Positions 43,452-51,851 of a stretch of DNA of 64,000 nucleotides are shown here, piece after piece. Positions within the stretch are counted from its first letter, which is position 1; each line of letters begins with the position of its first letter. The DNA lies in the NCBI RefSeq assembly GCF_002355435.1, contig NZ_AP017313.1, forward strand, positions 1,612,001 through 1,676,000. The letters are read 5' to 3'. The notes beneath the pieces are model-generated. The model saw only the letters and a program-made list of their open reading frames with translations, searched no databases and was not told the DNA's origin. Origin of the DNA: Mucilaginibacter gotjawali (lineage in GTDB: Bacteria; Bacteroidota; Bacteroidia; Sphingobacteriales; Sphingobacteriaceae). The position numbers and the translations under genes were made by a program.

Positions 43452-44255
43452 TTAATTTCTTTTTGCCTCTTCCCAAAAAATATCCATTTCGGCAAGGCTC
43501 ATATCATGCAGCTGTTTGCCGCTTTCTTTTGCCTTGCTTTCAAGATACTGGAACCGCTTTATAAATTTACGATTTGTTTTTTCCAAAGCATCTTCGGGGT
43601 TAATATTTATAAAACGCGCGTAATTGATGAGCGAAAACAGCAGGTCGCCAAATTCGCCTTCCGCTTTTTCCAGGTCAATGGCGGTATTATCCTCGGCATT
43701 AAATTCATTTCTGAATTCCTGCATTTCTTCTTCCACTTTTGCCCATACCTGGCTTTTCTCTTCCCAGTCGAAGCCAACACCCCGCGCCTTCTCCTGTATG
43801 CGCGAAGCTTTTACCAAAGCAGGCAGAGATGCCGGTACGCCTGCCAATACCGAACGGTTTCCCTCTTTTAGTTTGATCTGCTCCCAGTTGCGTTTTACGT
43901 CGGTTTCATCCTTTACCTCTACATCTCCATAAATATGCGGGTGCCGGTTTACCAGCTTATCGCAAATGCTGTTTAACACATCGGTTATATTAAAATCATC
44001 GGTTTCCGATGCAATACGGGCATAAAAAACCAGGTGCAGCATAATATCACCAAGTTCCTTTTTAATTTCGGGCATATCCGCGCTTAATATCGCATCCGAT
44101 AGTTCGTATGTTTCTTCAATAGTCAGATGGCGAAGGCTTTCAAGTGTTTGCTTTTTATCCCATGGGCAGTTGAGGCGCAAATCATCCATGATAGTTAACA
44201 GCCGGCTAAAGGCAGTTTCGGGAGTAGCGGCGGTGGAAGGAGGTATTAATGGCAT
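43452..44255 (-). CDS. mazG: Nucleoside triphosphate pyrophosphohydrolase MazG
   Basis: 267 residues, the two-domain MazG. The first all-alpha NTP-PPase domain holds CPWDKKQTLESLRHLTIEET and the metal-binding EETYELSDAI...KKELGDIMLHLVF (ExxE...ExxD). The second repeats the pattern with KVEEEMQEFRNEF and EKAEGEFGDLLFSLINYAR. It hydrolyses NTPs to NMP and PPi (housecleaning). Its upstream side (44256-44314) leads directly into the IS insertion site. Confidence 0.93.
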   Translation of the reverse strand: MPLIPPSTAATPETAFSRLLTIMDDLRLNCPWDKKQTLESLRHLTIEETYELSDAILSADMPEIKKELGDIMLHLVFYARIASETDDFNITDVLNSICDKLVNRHPHIYGDVEVKDETDVKRNWEQIKLKEGNRSVLAGVPASLPALVKASRIQEKARGVGFDWEEKSQVWAKVEEEMQEFRNEFNAEDNTAIDLEKAEGEFGDLLFSLINYARFININPEDALEKTNRKFIKRFQYLESKAKESGKQLHDMSLAEMDIFWEEAKRN

Positions 44256-44314
44256 GGTGTTTATTTGCTGTAAAAATAGGGTTTAAGTCCGAAAGTCCGA
44301 AACCTGCCTGTCGG

Positions 44315-45910
44315 CCATAGCCGTTAACCTAAGAATTTTTTTTTGATAATGTTGTAAGGCGGGGCTTCGCCGCCGGGCAAAACCACTTAGATTTTCCCAT
44401 ATTTGTATAGATTTTATTTTATAAAAAAGGCGGTTGTTTTCCAGACATTTTACCGCCTTTTTCTTATATAAAGATAAGGTTTTTTTTGAAGCAAACACCC
44501 TTTTCTTAGGGGAAAAGCGCCATTTATTTTCAAAAAAAGCACATTTATTGCAAATTGTGCTTCCAAATTACAAACCGGTATCACCGCTGCCTTTGACGCG
44601 GGTAAACTTTCTGCATTGGCACGGCAAAGTGGTTTTTTGCAGCGTAAGTCCAAGCTTAAACCAGAGGAATTTGTTGATACACTGATGTTCAGCGGGTTTA
44701 ATCACAACCAACTCAGTTTACAGGAATGCTGCAATGATCTGGCACAACAGCATGGGAAATCTTTGAGCAAAGTTGCCTTGCATAAGCGGTTCAATTCAAG
44801 AAGCCAAGATTTCCTGAAGTCGGTTTTGGCAGCGCAGATAGCTTCAAAATTAAACCTTGACCAGGCAAACTGTTGGCAGTCGTTTGGCCGGGTATTAATC
44901 GCTGATTCGAGCAAGTTCTCCCTGCCCGAACAATATATGGAGGATTATCCGGGCTTTGGAGGTTGTCGTGGTGGATCAGCCCTGATGAATATACAGTATG
45001 CTTTTGACCTTAAGCACGGCGACTGGGAGAACCTGGAGTTCACAAAAGCTACCCAAAATGACCAGAGCCATTCAAAAAAGACATTACAGCATATCTGCAA
45101 GGGCGACCTGCTGATCCGGGATCAAGGCTATATTACGCAGCAGTATCTGTCGAAGGTGGTCCAGGAACATGCTTTTTTTCTCAACAGAATGCCTCCCAAA
45201 TGGAAGCCGGTAGAGATCAATACTAATAAGGTAATTGATTGGGCAGCGCTCTATCTGCAAATGGAACGTGGTAAGGATAGTCATTTTGAAACTATGGTTA
45301 CCATTGGAGCTGGTAAGGATGCCTTTTGCTGTCGGCTGATCGCTATTGTCATACCTGAACAGATATGGACTGAACGGATACGCAAGGCACAGAAACAAGC
45401 TAAAAGCTACGGTTTTGCCCTTTCCGATGACTACAAGGAACGCTGTCGGTTCAGTGTATTCATTACCAACGTGGGCGCAGAAAAACTCAAGGCTATAGAT
45501 GTTGTCCAATTATACCGCCTGCGATGGCAGATCGAACTGGTGTTCAAAACATGGAAGTCGCTCCTGGGCATCCATCAGGTTAAGGCCGTTAAAAAGGAAA
45601 GGCTCGAATGTCAATTGATTGCCAGATTCATTTGGATATTAATCAACTGGAAGATATTTCAGTGCATCGACAGTTTTATCAAAAGCAATTCCCCAGGCTA
45701 TGCATGTTCCATCTGGAAGTTCTTTAAACAAGCCAGGCAATACAGCTATGCTCTACGAAAAGTACTGGCAGGCAATATGAATTTAAGCGACTGGTGTGAA
45801 TTGTTCGTTTACCCCATTATAAAAAACCTGCTTGTCGAACACAAAAAAGGAAAAAAACCTGCTTATGCTATCGTTCATGACATCTTTAATCCTTAGGTTA
45901 ACGGCTATGG
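44315..45910 (+). mobile_element. IS4-family insertion sequence, complete
   Basis: 1596 bp bounded by perfect 19-bp inverted repeats: CCATAGCCGTTAACCTAAG (44315-44333) and CTTAGGTTAACGGCTATGG (45892-45910). It is flanked by 8-bp direct repeats CCTGTCGG (44307-44314, 45911-45918). Removing it restores the palindrome CCTGCCTGTCGGCAGGCAGG between two AGTCCGAAAGTCCG word repeats, so it landed inside an intergenic repeat unit. It encodes one transposase, whose stop codon lies in the right inverted repeat. The left 300 bp before the transposase start contains no second gene. Confidence 0.93.
44616..45896 (+). CDS. IS4-family DDE transposase
   Basis: 426 residues from TTG 44616. The DDE triad segments are FGRVLIADSSKFSLPEQ (first D), GDLLIRDQGYITQ (second D) and the IS4 YREK signature YRLRWQIELVFKTWKS (Y-2-R-3-E-6-K). 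The frame is open upstream to 44490 with protein-like sequence (ITAAFDAGKLSALARQSGFL) but offers no ATG or GTG. The true start may be a rarer codon upstream, or a small indel may hide it. Ends at TAG 45894-45896 inside the right inverted repeat. Confidence 0.88.
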   Translation: MARQSGFLQRKSKLKPEEFVDTLMFSGFNHNQLSLQECCNDLAQQHGKSLSKVALHKRFNSRSQDFLKSVLAAQIASKLNLDQANCWQSFGRVLIADSSKFSLPEQYMEDYPGFGGCRGGSALMNIQYAFDLKHGDWENLEFTKATQNDQSHSKKTLQHICKGDLLIRDQGYITQQYLSKVVQEHAFFLNRMPPKWKPVEINTNKVIDWAALYLQMERGKDSHFETMVTIGAGKDAFCCRLIAIVIPEQIWTERIRKAQKQAKSYGFALSDDYKERCRFSVFITNVGAEKLKAIDVVQLYRLRWQIELVFKTWKSLLGIHQVKAVKKERLECQLIARFIWILINWKIFQCIDSFIKSNSPGYACSIWKFFKQARQYSYALRKVLAGNMNLSDWCELFVYPIIKNLLVEHKKGKKPAYAIVHDIFNP

Positions 45911-46013
45911 CCTGTCGGCAGGCAGGGACCGAAAGTCCGAAAGAAAAAAGTTTTGAGGTCAGGATTTATGGATTTTTATTTAATTTTATTTGAAAGTCAT
46001 ATTCACTTAAACA

Positions 46014-46769
46014 ATGCCCGATCAAACCAAACTCCTTTACGCCATCGAAGTACATTCCGTTGAAGGGATCCGGCAATACTTTGCCGAAGGCGGCAGCCCG
46101 AACGATTTGTTGCCTGACGGCATGCCGGTGTTCACGATGATGATAGAAATGTACACCCGCACACCCAGGTTTAAGGATTGTGTTAAGGCTTTTATAAATG
46201 CCGGTTTGTTGTTTGAAGATAAGGCCCTGCTGGCAGTTTTAATTGATGATGCCGAACAATTAGAAGAAATTCTTAAAAGTGACCAGTCAATCATAACCAA
46301 AACATATTTTCAATACAAAAATACATACACTCCGTTAACCGGGGGAACGCTGCTCCATTTTTGTGCTGAGTATAATTGCATTGCCTGTGCTGTTGTACTG
46401 GTTAAATATGGTGCCGACGTAAACGCAAAAGCCGCTTATGACGAATACGGTTTCGGCGGGCACACGCCCATTTTTCATACAGTAAACCAAAATAGCAATA
46501 ATTCTATTGATCTACTGCATTTCCTGCTTGAACAGGGGGCTGATCTAAGTATAATGGTTAAAGGCTTGATATGGGGCCGGGGCTACGGGTGGGAAACTTT
46601 TATCCCTGCTGTAAACCCCATAAGTTACGCCATGATGGGCCTGTTGCCGATGATGCACCGCAGGCAGCAAACGGTAGCAGAAGTTGTATCGCTGCTCATT
46701 AAACACGCCTATGGCATTGATTACAAACCTTCAAATGTGCCAAATGCTTATTTGAAGGGTTCGGGTTGA
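46014..46769 (+). CDS. Ankyrin-repeat protein
   Basis: 251 residues with ankyrin-type repeats: DQTKLLYAIEVHSVEGIRQY, then TPLTGGTLLHFCAEYNCIACA with VVLVKYGADVNAKAAYDEYG, and GHTPIFHTVNQNSNNSIDLL with HFLLEQGADLSIM. No signal peptide, so probably a cytoplasmic protein-protein interaction module. No partner gene adjacent. Confidence 0.8.
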   Translation: MPDQTKLLYAIEVHSVEGIRQYFAEGGSPNDLLPDGMPVFTMMIEMYTRTPRFKDCVKAFINAGLLFEDKALLAVLIDDAEQLEEILKSDQSIITKTYFQYKNTYTPLTGGTLLHFCAEYNCIACAVVLVKYGADVNAKAAYDEYGFGGHTPIFHTVNQNSNNSIDLLHFLLEQGADLSIMVKGLIWGRGYGWETFIPAVNPISYAMMGLLPMMHRRQQTVAEVVSLLIKHAYGIDYKPSNVPNAYLKGSG

Positions 46770-46900
46770 AAATTATTGAAGGATAAAAAGCGGCTGCTGC
46801 CTCCTGATGTTTTAATTATTAAAAATTTAATAATAACATTCCTTTCTGTTAATGCAAAAGTGATCTTAATTTATTTTTTTGTTACTAAACTTATTACTTT

Positions 46901-47728
46901 ATGGTCAGGAAAATCTACTTCAGTTTATTCTTATTTCTATCAATAAGCTATATTGCAAAAGCACAGTCCTTGGATGACAGTGCAGGCGGCGGCTCCATTG
47001 CACAACCACAGCCATTTTTGTACACCATAAATTCGCTTAACCCCGCTGCGAGGCATTGGAGCCTGAATTATTCGGGCGGTTATGGGCAGTACACTGTTAC
47101 CCCGCTTGGTTTCGACGGCGTAAATCAGAATGTTGCGGTGAAAGGCTATTTAGGCAACCGTTTTTCTATGTTGGCGACTATGGGTATTGGTTTTGGTAAC
47201 GGCGGAAATACAAAAACATCGCAGCAGGCTGAGCTGTTTAAAGATTTTATCGGCGGGAGAACGCCATCGGGCTTCAGATTAGGCACAAGTTTAGGTTTAA
47301 TAAGGGAGTTTAGCAGTGATATTGTCGCGCTTAGCAGGCTTAATGCTGCCTATGAAAACTTCTCCTGGAAACTGGCTGCAAATGTAAGAGTGGAAAAGGC
47401 ATTTTCTGCTAACAGGGATCAATTTGACATGATCTCGAGTTTTGGCATATTAAGAAGAATTAACGGACAGTTTTTTGGAGGAGTTGAAGCCGTAGGGCAA
47501 GATTTGGAGGGATTATGGGAAAGTGAAACTGAAGGTGGTGCCAAAGTATTGGTTGGCCCTACTTTAAATTATGTTCCTGTTGGTTCAAGGTTGTCATTTT
47601 CGCTTTGTGCAGGCCCGATCTATTATGTTACCCATAGTCCGGTAACTATGTTTGATTCAGCAGTAAGGGAGTTGCCTTCAAATACCGGTTTTACCATAAA
47701 ATTTAATGTAGGATTTAATTTTCTATAA
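46901..47728 (+). CDS. Exported beta-barrel-like protein, function unknown
   Basis: 275 residues with a signal peptide (VRKIYFSLFLFLSISYIAKAQS). The body shows alternating strands (HWSLNYSGGYGQYTVTPLGF, RFSMLATMGIGFGNGG, LSFSLCAGPIYYV) and ends FTIKFNVGFNFL with the terminal aromatic typical of outer-membrane proteins. No family recognised. Its stop overlaps the convergent mnmD stop by 6 bp. Confidence 0.65.
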   Translation: MVRKIYFSLFLFLSISYIAKAQSLDDSAGGGSIAQPQPFLYTINSLNPAARHWSLNYSGGYGQYTVTPLGFDGVNQNVAVKGYLGNRFSMLATMGIGFGNGGNTKTSQQAELFKDFIGGRTPSGFRLGTSLGLIREFSSDIVALSRLNAAYENFSWKLAANVRVEKAFSANRDQFDMISSFGILRRINGQFFGGVEAVGQDLEGLWESETEGGAKVLVGPTLNYVPVGSRLSFSLCAGPIYYVTHSPVTMFDSAVRELPSNTGFTIKFNVGFNFL

Positions 47729-48406
47729 GATTTTTATGGCCCTCAGCATTTCCCGTTTTCCGGGCGCTCCGGGCGCTTTCTCTACTTTACATCCCAGGGA
47801 TTTTAGGGCCCGCTTTAAATTTCCTGTAATAGCATAGGTAACAAACACTCCGCCTGGTTTTAAAAATCCTATCGTATGGGCAATCGCTGCCTCGTCCCAC
47901 ATTTCGGGCTGGTACGCGGCGGCAAAGGCGTCAAAATAAATAATGTCGTAATGTTTTGCAGATGCAAAATCGTGTAGTTTGCAGTGGGCTATTTGCAATT
48001 TACACTGTGTACCTATGCTTATCCCAGCCTTTAAGCTATCGGGGTATTTTTCAATAAAACTGTTCCATGTTTCCGGCTTTAAATATTGCGAATACCCGGT
48101 TTGACTGATCATTTGAGCGCTTAAGGGATAAGCCTCAATGCCGGTATAATTTAGTTCGATGCCTTTTTCGGCGCAAAGTTCGGCGCTTAGTAAAAAGTTC
48201 AGGCCGGTGCCGAAACCGACTTCCAGGATAGAGATACAAGCCCCCTCTAAATCTCCCCCGGTAGGGGAGAGAAAATACTTCAGTCCCGAATTTACAAACA
48301 CATGCTGGCTTTCCTGCAGGGCGCCGTGTTTTGAATGGTAATTCTCACCAACTTCGGCATTATAAATGGTGTTCGAGCCGTCCGCTGTTTTTATTATTTC
48401 GAGCAT
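47723..48406 (-). CDS. mnmD: tRNA 5-methylaminomethyl-2-thiouridine methyltransferase MnmD
   Basis: 227 residues of the DUF752/MnmC-N family, SAM-dependent. NAEVGENYHSKHGALQESQH, the SAM loop ILEVGFGTGLNFLLSAELC and the catalytic DIIYFDAFAAAYQPEMWDE are intact. It modifies the wobble uridine of tRNAs as a stand-alone enzyme, as in many Gram-positives and Bacteroidota. Two short segments look inserted: SPTGGDLEGAC (48238-48272), encoded by a hairpin-forming C-rich repeat, and QCKLQIAHCKLHD (47970-48012), encoded by TTTGCAGTGGGC-type words like those at 17683. Both keep the reading frame. Confidence 0.88.
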   Translation of the reverse strand: MLEIIKTADGSNTIYNAEVGENYHSKHGALQESQHVFVNSGLKYFLSPTGGDLEGACISILEVGFGTGLNFLLSAELCAEKGIELNYTGIEAYPLSAQMISQTGYSQYLKPETWNSFIEKYPDSLKAGISIGTQCKLQIAHCKLHDFASAKHYDIIYFDAFAAAYQPEMWDEAAIAHTIGFLKPGGVFVTYAITGNLKRALKSLGCKVEKAPGAPGKREMLRAIKIL

Positions 48407-48467
48407 CTTAATGGGTTCCGGCTTTAATGACTGATAATAGCGGTTGTTTTAAAAAAAAGTGACGGTT

Positions 48468-49820
48468 TCAATGCCCGACATGTTTGCCGCCGATCACCAG
48501 CACAGCTTCGCTCAGGTCCAAAACAGGTACTGCTGCTATTTTTGCAGCAATAATACTGGCCGCTGCCGCCGACCGGTATCCGGCAGCGCAGTGCACCACG
48601 ATGGGTTTATCTTCCGGTATCTCGTTTATCCGCTCCCGCAATTCAGGTAAAGGAATCAAAAGTGCACCTTCAAATATCAAGCCGCCCTCAGTTTCATTTG
48701 GGTTGCGTACGTCTACAATAGTATATTTTTCCGGATGGGTGGCAAAACGGGGAAGATCAAATTCCCGTTCCGGCAGTTCAGGGTACCGGGGGGCCAAAAT
48801 ACCAGCAACCAGGTTTCTTTCATAGCCAATCTTCGCGGCTTTTACAATAACTTCTTCTAAAGCTCCGGCGGTATCAGCAACCAGGTAATAGCGCTCCTTC
48901 GGGCCTACAATGGACCCCAGCCATGTTTCAAATTTCCCGCCGTTCTGTAAATTGATTGCACCTTTTTCATGCCCTTTTTTAAATTCAGCATTCGGGCGGG
49001 TGTCAATAACTACCGCATTTTTTTCAAGCGTCACATTGCCGGTTAAGCGCGTAATGTGCGCAACGCTGGCTGAAAAAGCAGGCGCTCCTTTTTTATTCAA
49101 CTCAACATCACTGCCAAAATACTTCGGAATAAATGGTTGGTCGGCTATGAGTGTTTTTACAAAATCAGCTTCCGCCATCAACTGCAATGCATAATTCTCG
49201 CGCAATTCGCGGCCTATAGTGCTTTCCAGATCCGGGCTCATGTTTTTTCCGCAGAGCGAGCCGGGGCCATGGGCGGGATACACCTTCACGTTATGCGGCA
49301 GTTTCATTAATTTATCCCGGGTTGAGTGATACATCTGCCTGGCTAGCTCCTCTTTTTTAGCAGTTATATTCCCCACGTTTTCGCGCAGATCCGGACGGCC
49401 AACATCCCCTACAAACAAAGTATCCCCGGTAAATAATGCCTGTTCTTTACCATCTTCATCTTCTGCCAAAACACATATCGAGTCAGGCGAATGCCCGGGG
49501 GTATTGATGGCTTTAAGTTTAATGTCATTTAATTTAATAAAATCTCCGTCATCAAAACTTTCATGGGGGTATTCAGCGCCTGTTAATTTGCTTGCATAGA
49601 TGATAGCACCGGTAGTCTGATGGATCTCCAGGTGCGAGCTTATAAAGTCAGCGTGAGGGTGTGTTTCAATTACGCCAATAATATCAGCATCGTGCTGTGC
49701 CGCAAAATCATAGTAAGGTTTTGGGTCGCGGGCCGGATCGATCACGACCATTTTTCCCGTTCTTATTACTGCGTAAGAAGCGTGTGCTAAACCCTTGTCG
49801 TAAAATTGTTGTATGATCAT
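48468..49820 (-). CDS. MBL-fold hydrolase with two rhodanese domains (persulfide dioxygenase-like)
   Basis: 450 residues from ATG 49820. The N-terminal metallo-beta-lactamase domain contains the metal motif ETHPHADFISSHLEI (HxHxD) and GHSPDSICVL, FTGDTLFVGDVGRPDL, VYPAHGPGS. The first rhodanese domain (NAVVIDTRPNAEFKKGHEKG) lacks the catalytic Cys (YYLVADTAGA). The second (YTIVDVRNPNETEGG) has the active loop VVHCAAGYRSAAA with Cys. Such ETHE1/Blh-like fusions oxidise or transfer sulfane sulfur. Cytoplasmic, monocistronic. Confidence 0.88.
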   Translation of the reverse strand: MIIQQFYDKGLAHASYAVIRTGKMVVIDPARDPKPYYDFAAQHDADIIGVIETHPHADFISSHLEIHQTTGAIIYASKLTGAEYPHESFDDGDFIKLNDIKLKAINTPGHSPDSICVLAEDEDGKEQALFTGDTLFVGDVGRPDLRENVGNITAKKEELARQMYHSTRDKLMKLPHNVKVYPAHGPGSLCGKNMSPDLESTIGRELRENYALQLMAEADFVKTLIADQPFIPKYFGSDVELNKKGAPAFSASVAHITRLTGNVTLEKNAVVIDTRPNAEFKKGHEKGAINLQNGGKFETWLGSIVGPKERYYLVADTAGALEEVIVKAAKIGYERNLVAGILAPRYPELPEREFDLPRFATHPEKYTIVDVRNPNETEGGLIFEGALLIPLPELRERINEIPEDKPIVVHCAAGYRSAAAASIIAAKIAAVPVLDLSEAVLVIGGKHVGH

Positions 49821-49914
49821 TGTATGCAAAGATAGTGGTTTGGTTGATTTAGTGAATGGTTGATTAAGTTAAGTAAGTTTGATTACGTTAAAATGAACAT
49901 TCAACTAATAACGA

Positions 49915-50274
49915 CTATTCATTCTCCCTTTTTACCAGCAGAAACTCATCGCCCTCCAATGGTAAATAACCGTATTCATAACAAAAATGGTAGGTTTTGC
50001 CGTTTTGGGTTTGATAGCTGCGGGTGTGATATTCAAAGTCAAAACCTTTTGACACTAATTTTTTACGCGTTGTTTTTGTTTTTCCACCGGGGTTTAACTC
50101 TTCCAATATCCGCCGGTTACGCTTCAGGATATTATTGATATTGCGCACCAGGTTATAACTGCTGCTGTTGAGCTGGTTGTTATAATTATTGCGGCATAGG
50201 TCGTTACAAAACTTTTTGTCGGCACGTCCATGTAAGGGCTCTCCGCAGTCAAGGCAGGTCCTTTCTTCAATCAT
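49915..50274 (-). CDS. Zinc-ribbon protein, Bacteroidota type
   Basis: 119 residues. The N-terminal zinc ribbon RTCLDCGEPLHGRADKKFCN followed by DLCRNNYNNQ gives a C-x2-C...C-x3-C set. The middle is helical (NLVRNINNILKRNRRILEEL) and the C-terminus is a beta segment (YHTRSYQTQNGKTYHFCYEY). Known as a short conserved protein in Bacteroidota, probably nucleic-acid-binding. Divergent from ssb across a region with overlapping CGTTTnCAAACG palindromes. Confidence 0.65.
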   Translation of the reverse strand: MIEERTCLDCGEPLHGRADKKFCNDLCRNNYNNQLNSSSYNLVRNINNILKRNRRILEELNPGGKTKTTRKKLVSKGFDFEYHTRSYQTQNGKTYHFCYEYGYLPLEGDEFLLVKRENE

Positions 50275-50299
50275 TTGATAAAGATAAATATTATTTTAT

Positions 50300-50323
50300 C
50301 CGTTTGCAAACGTTTACAAACGG
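50300..50323. promoter_or_regulatory. Overlapping palindromes upstream of ssb
   Basis: CGTTTGCAAACG (50301-50312, perfect palindrome) and CGTTTACAAACG (50311-50322, near palindrome) overlap with a 10-bp period, between the divergent zinc-ribbon gene and ssb. The AAACGTTT-type centre resembles LacI/GalR-family operators. The regulator is not identified. Confidence 0.45.
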
Positions 50324-50420
50324 AAATTGTCGACTATAAACGGTTATTAACCGGGTAATATTTACATCGCGCTACAACTTTGGATCGTCAATAAAAACAG
50401 AAAATTAAAATTTAAAAAGC

Positions 50421-50759
50421 ATGAACTCATTAAGAAACAGCGTACGCCTGGTAGGTAACCTGGGTATGGACCCCGAAGTAAAAAGTTTTGACAACAACAA
50501 AAAACTGGCCCGTTTATCGTTAGCAACCAGCGAGAGCTACAAAAACGATAAGGGCGAGAAGGTAACAGAAACCCAATGGCATAATTTAACGTTATGGGGT
50601 AACCTGGCCAAATTTGCCGAGGACGACCTGAAAAAGGGCGATACTATAGCAATAGAAGGCCGTTTAAAAAACAGTAACTATGTGGATAAAGACGGTAACA
50701 AACGCTATTTCTGCGAAGTGGTAGTTAACGAATTTATTAAAGTTGGGGGTAGGGGTTAG
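50421..50759 (+). CDS. ssb: Single-stranded DNA-binding protein (short form)
   Basis: 112 residues covering the OB fold: SLRNSVRLVGNLGMDPEVKS, LARLSLATSESYKNDKGEKV, TQWHNLTLWGNLAKFAEDDL, KGDTIAIEGRLKNSNYVDKD. It ends at FIKVGGRG without the flexible linker and acidic DDxPF tip that recruits other replication proteins in typical SSBs. It could be the short Bacteroidota form or an accessory copy. Confidence 0.92.
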   Translation: MNSLRNSVRLVGNLGMDPEVKSFDNNKKLARLSLATSESYKNDKGEKVTETQWHNLTLWGNLAKFAEDDLKKGDTIAIEGRLKNSNYVDKDGNKRYFCEVVVNEFIKVGGRG

Positions 50760-50875
50760 GAGTTGGTGATTAGTGAATGGAGATCAGAGATTAGTTTTTG
50801 TCGGAAATTTATGCCGTTTTCGAGTGTGCTTCCTTAAAAAACTAATCTCCAACCTCTAATCACTCTTAACTTTTT
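50760..50875. repeat. Word-like inverted repeat after ssb
   Basis: GTGATTAGTGAATGGAGATC and AGAGATTAGTTTTT (50766-50800) are mirrored by AAAAAACTAATCTCCAACCT and CTAATCAC (about 50836-50864). The imperfect ~30-bp stem may act as terminator for ssb. Related in vocabulary to the repeats at 30333 and 42847. Confidence 0.65.
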
Positions 50876-50889
50876 AAACTATATTTGTT

Positions 50890-51198
50890 ATGTACTTAGA
50901 AGCAAAAGAAACAGCCCGGCTTTACAAACTGCTTAGTGAAAAATTAGGCAGCGATACCACCGAGGCCATGTTTAAATATATCGACAACAAAACAGAGCGT
51001 TCCGTGGAAGCAACTATCAAAACATTGGCTACGAAGGATGATATTGCAAGTCTTCGCAGTGAAATGAAAGACGATATCGTAAACGTTCGGAAGGAAATAG
51101 CCGAAAATAAAACTGAAACGATTAAATGGATGTTTATTTTTTGGGTCGGCAATATCGGCGCAACATTGGCTATGATGTTGTTGCTTGTAAAAAAATAA
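50890..51198 (+). CDS. Coiled-coil protein with C-terminal TM anchor (DUF1640-like)
   Basis: 102 residues: LYKLLSEKLGSDTTEAMFKY, an amphipathic heptad-like middle (TKDDIASLRSEMKDDIVNVR, KEIAENKTETIK), and one C-terminal helix WMFIFWVGNIGATLAMMLLLV. The layout matches short CCDC90/DUF1640-like bacterial proteins. It is the only intact member of a tandem array, and three decayed copies follow directly downstream (51203-51765). Confidence 0.7.
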   Translation: MYLEAKETARLYKLLSEKLGSDTTEAMFKYIDNKTERSVEATIKTLATKDDIASLRSEMKDDIVNVRKEIAENKTETIKWMFIFWVGNIGATLAMMLLLVKK

Positions 51199-51202
51199 CC
51201 TC

Positions 51203-51451
51203 TCGGCCCTCTAAACCGCTTAGCGAAAAATCAGGCGCGACACCGCCTGTACGATGTTTAAATATATCGACAACCAAACCGAATGATCAGTGGGCGCAAC
51301 TATTAAAACATTAGTTACGAAGGAGGACCTCGCGAAGGTTAAAGATGATCTTACCAAAGAAATAAATACGTCTGTTAAGTGGATGTTTGTTTTTTGGGTT
51401 GGTCAATTTGGCGTGACTATTTCAATATTGCTGTTGATACTCAAAAAATAA
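51203..51451 (+). pseudogene. Decayed copy 2 of the coiled-coil/TM gene
   Basis: Recognisable segments in order are LSEKSG, MFKYIDNQTE followed by an in-frame TGA, ATIKTLVTKEDLAKVKDDLT, and VKWMFVFWVGQFGVTISILL ending LKK-stop. DNA identity with 50890-51198 is evident over the whole length. It lacks a start codon and has an internal stop plus small indels near the 5' end. Confidence 0.75.
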
Positions 51452-51459
51452 ATACGGCT

Positions 51460-51643
51460 CCGTGCAAGCAGCTAAAAAACATTGACTACGAAGGATGATA
51501 TTTCTAATGTCAAAGACGAAACTTGCAAAGGTTAATCTGGACTTGAGCGATAGAATGGGTGAGATAGTGAACTGGATGTTCGTTTTTGGATTGGGCAAGT
51601 CGGCGCCACCCTGGCTATAGTGTTTTTGTTCCTTAAAAAGTAA
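51460..51643 (+). pseudogene. Decayed copy 3 of the coiled-coil/TM gene
   Basis: Begins within the middle of the gene (KTLTTKDDISNVKDE) and continues after frameshifts to NWMFVFG and a remnant of the TM helix and Lys-Lys end (CTTAAAAAGTAA). The N-terminal third is missing. Confidence 0.65.
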
Positions 51644-51654
51644 ACTTTGGTCCC

Positions 51655-51765
51655 ATTAGGATGAGTTGCCAAAAAGTTACGCAGTAATACCACAGAGGCT
51701 ATGTTTAAATACATCGATAATAAAACTGAATGTTTAGTGGAATTACACCCGGCTAAAATATAACG
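51655..51765 (+). pseudogene. Decayed copy 4 of the coiled-coil/TM gene
   Basis: Only the N-terminal part remains: AVTPQRLCLNTSI frame-shadow aside, the proper frame reads SNTTEAMFKYIDNKTECLVE, very close to the intact gene, then is lost. The following 51770-51850 is word-like repeat sequence (AACCCAATCAACC units) and no further gene. Confidence 0.65.
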
Positions 51766-51851
51766 CATTTGAAATAATATAATATCGCCTCACTTAATAA
51801 ACCTAAACTAACCCAATCAACCTAATCTAACCCAATCAACCAACTCCCCAC

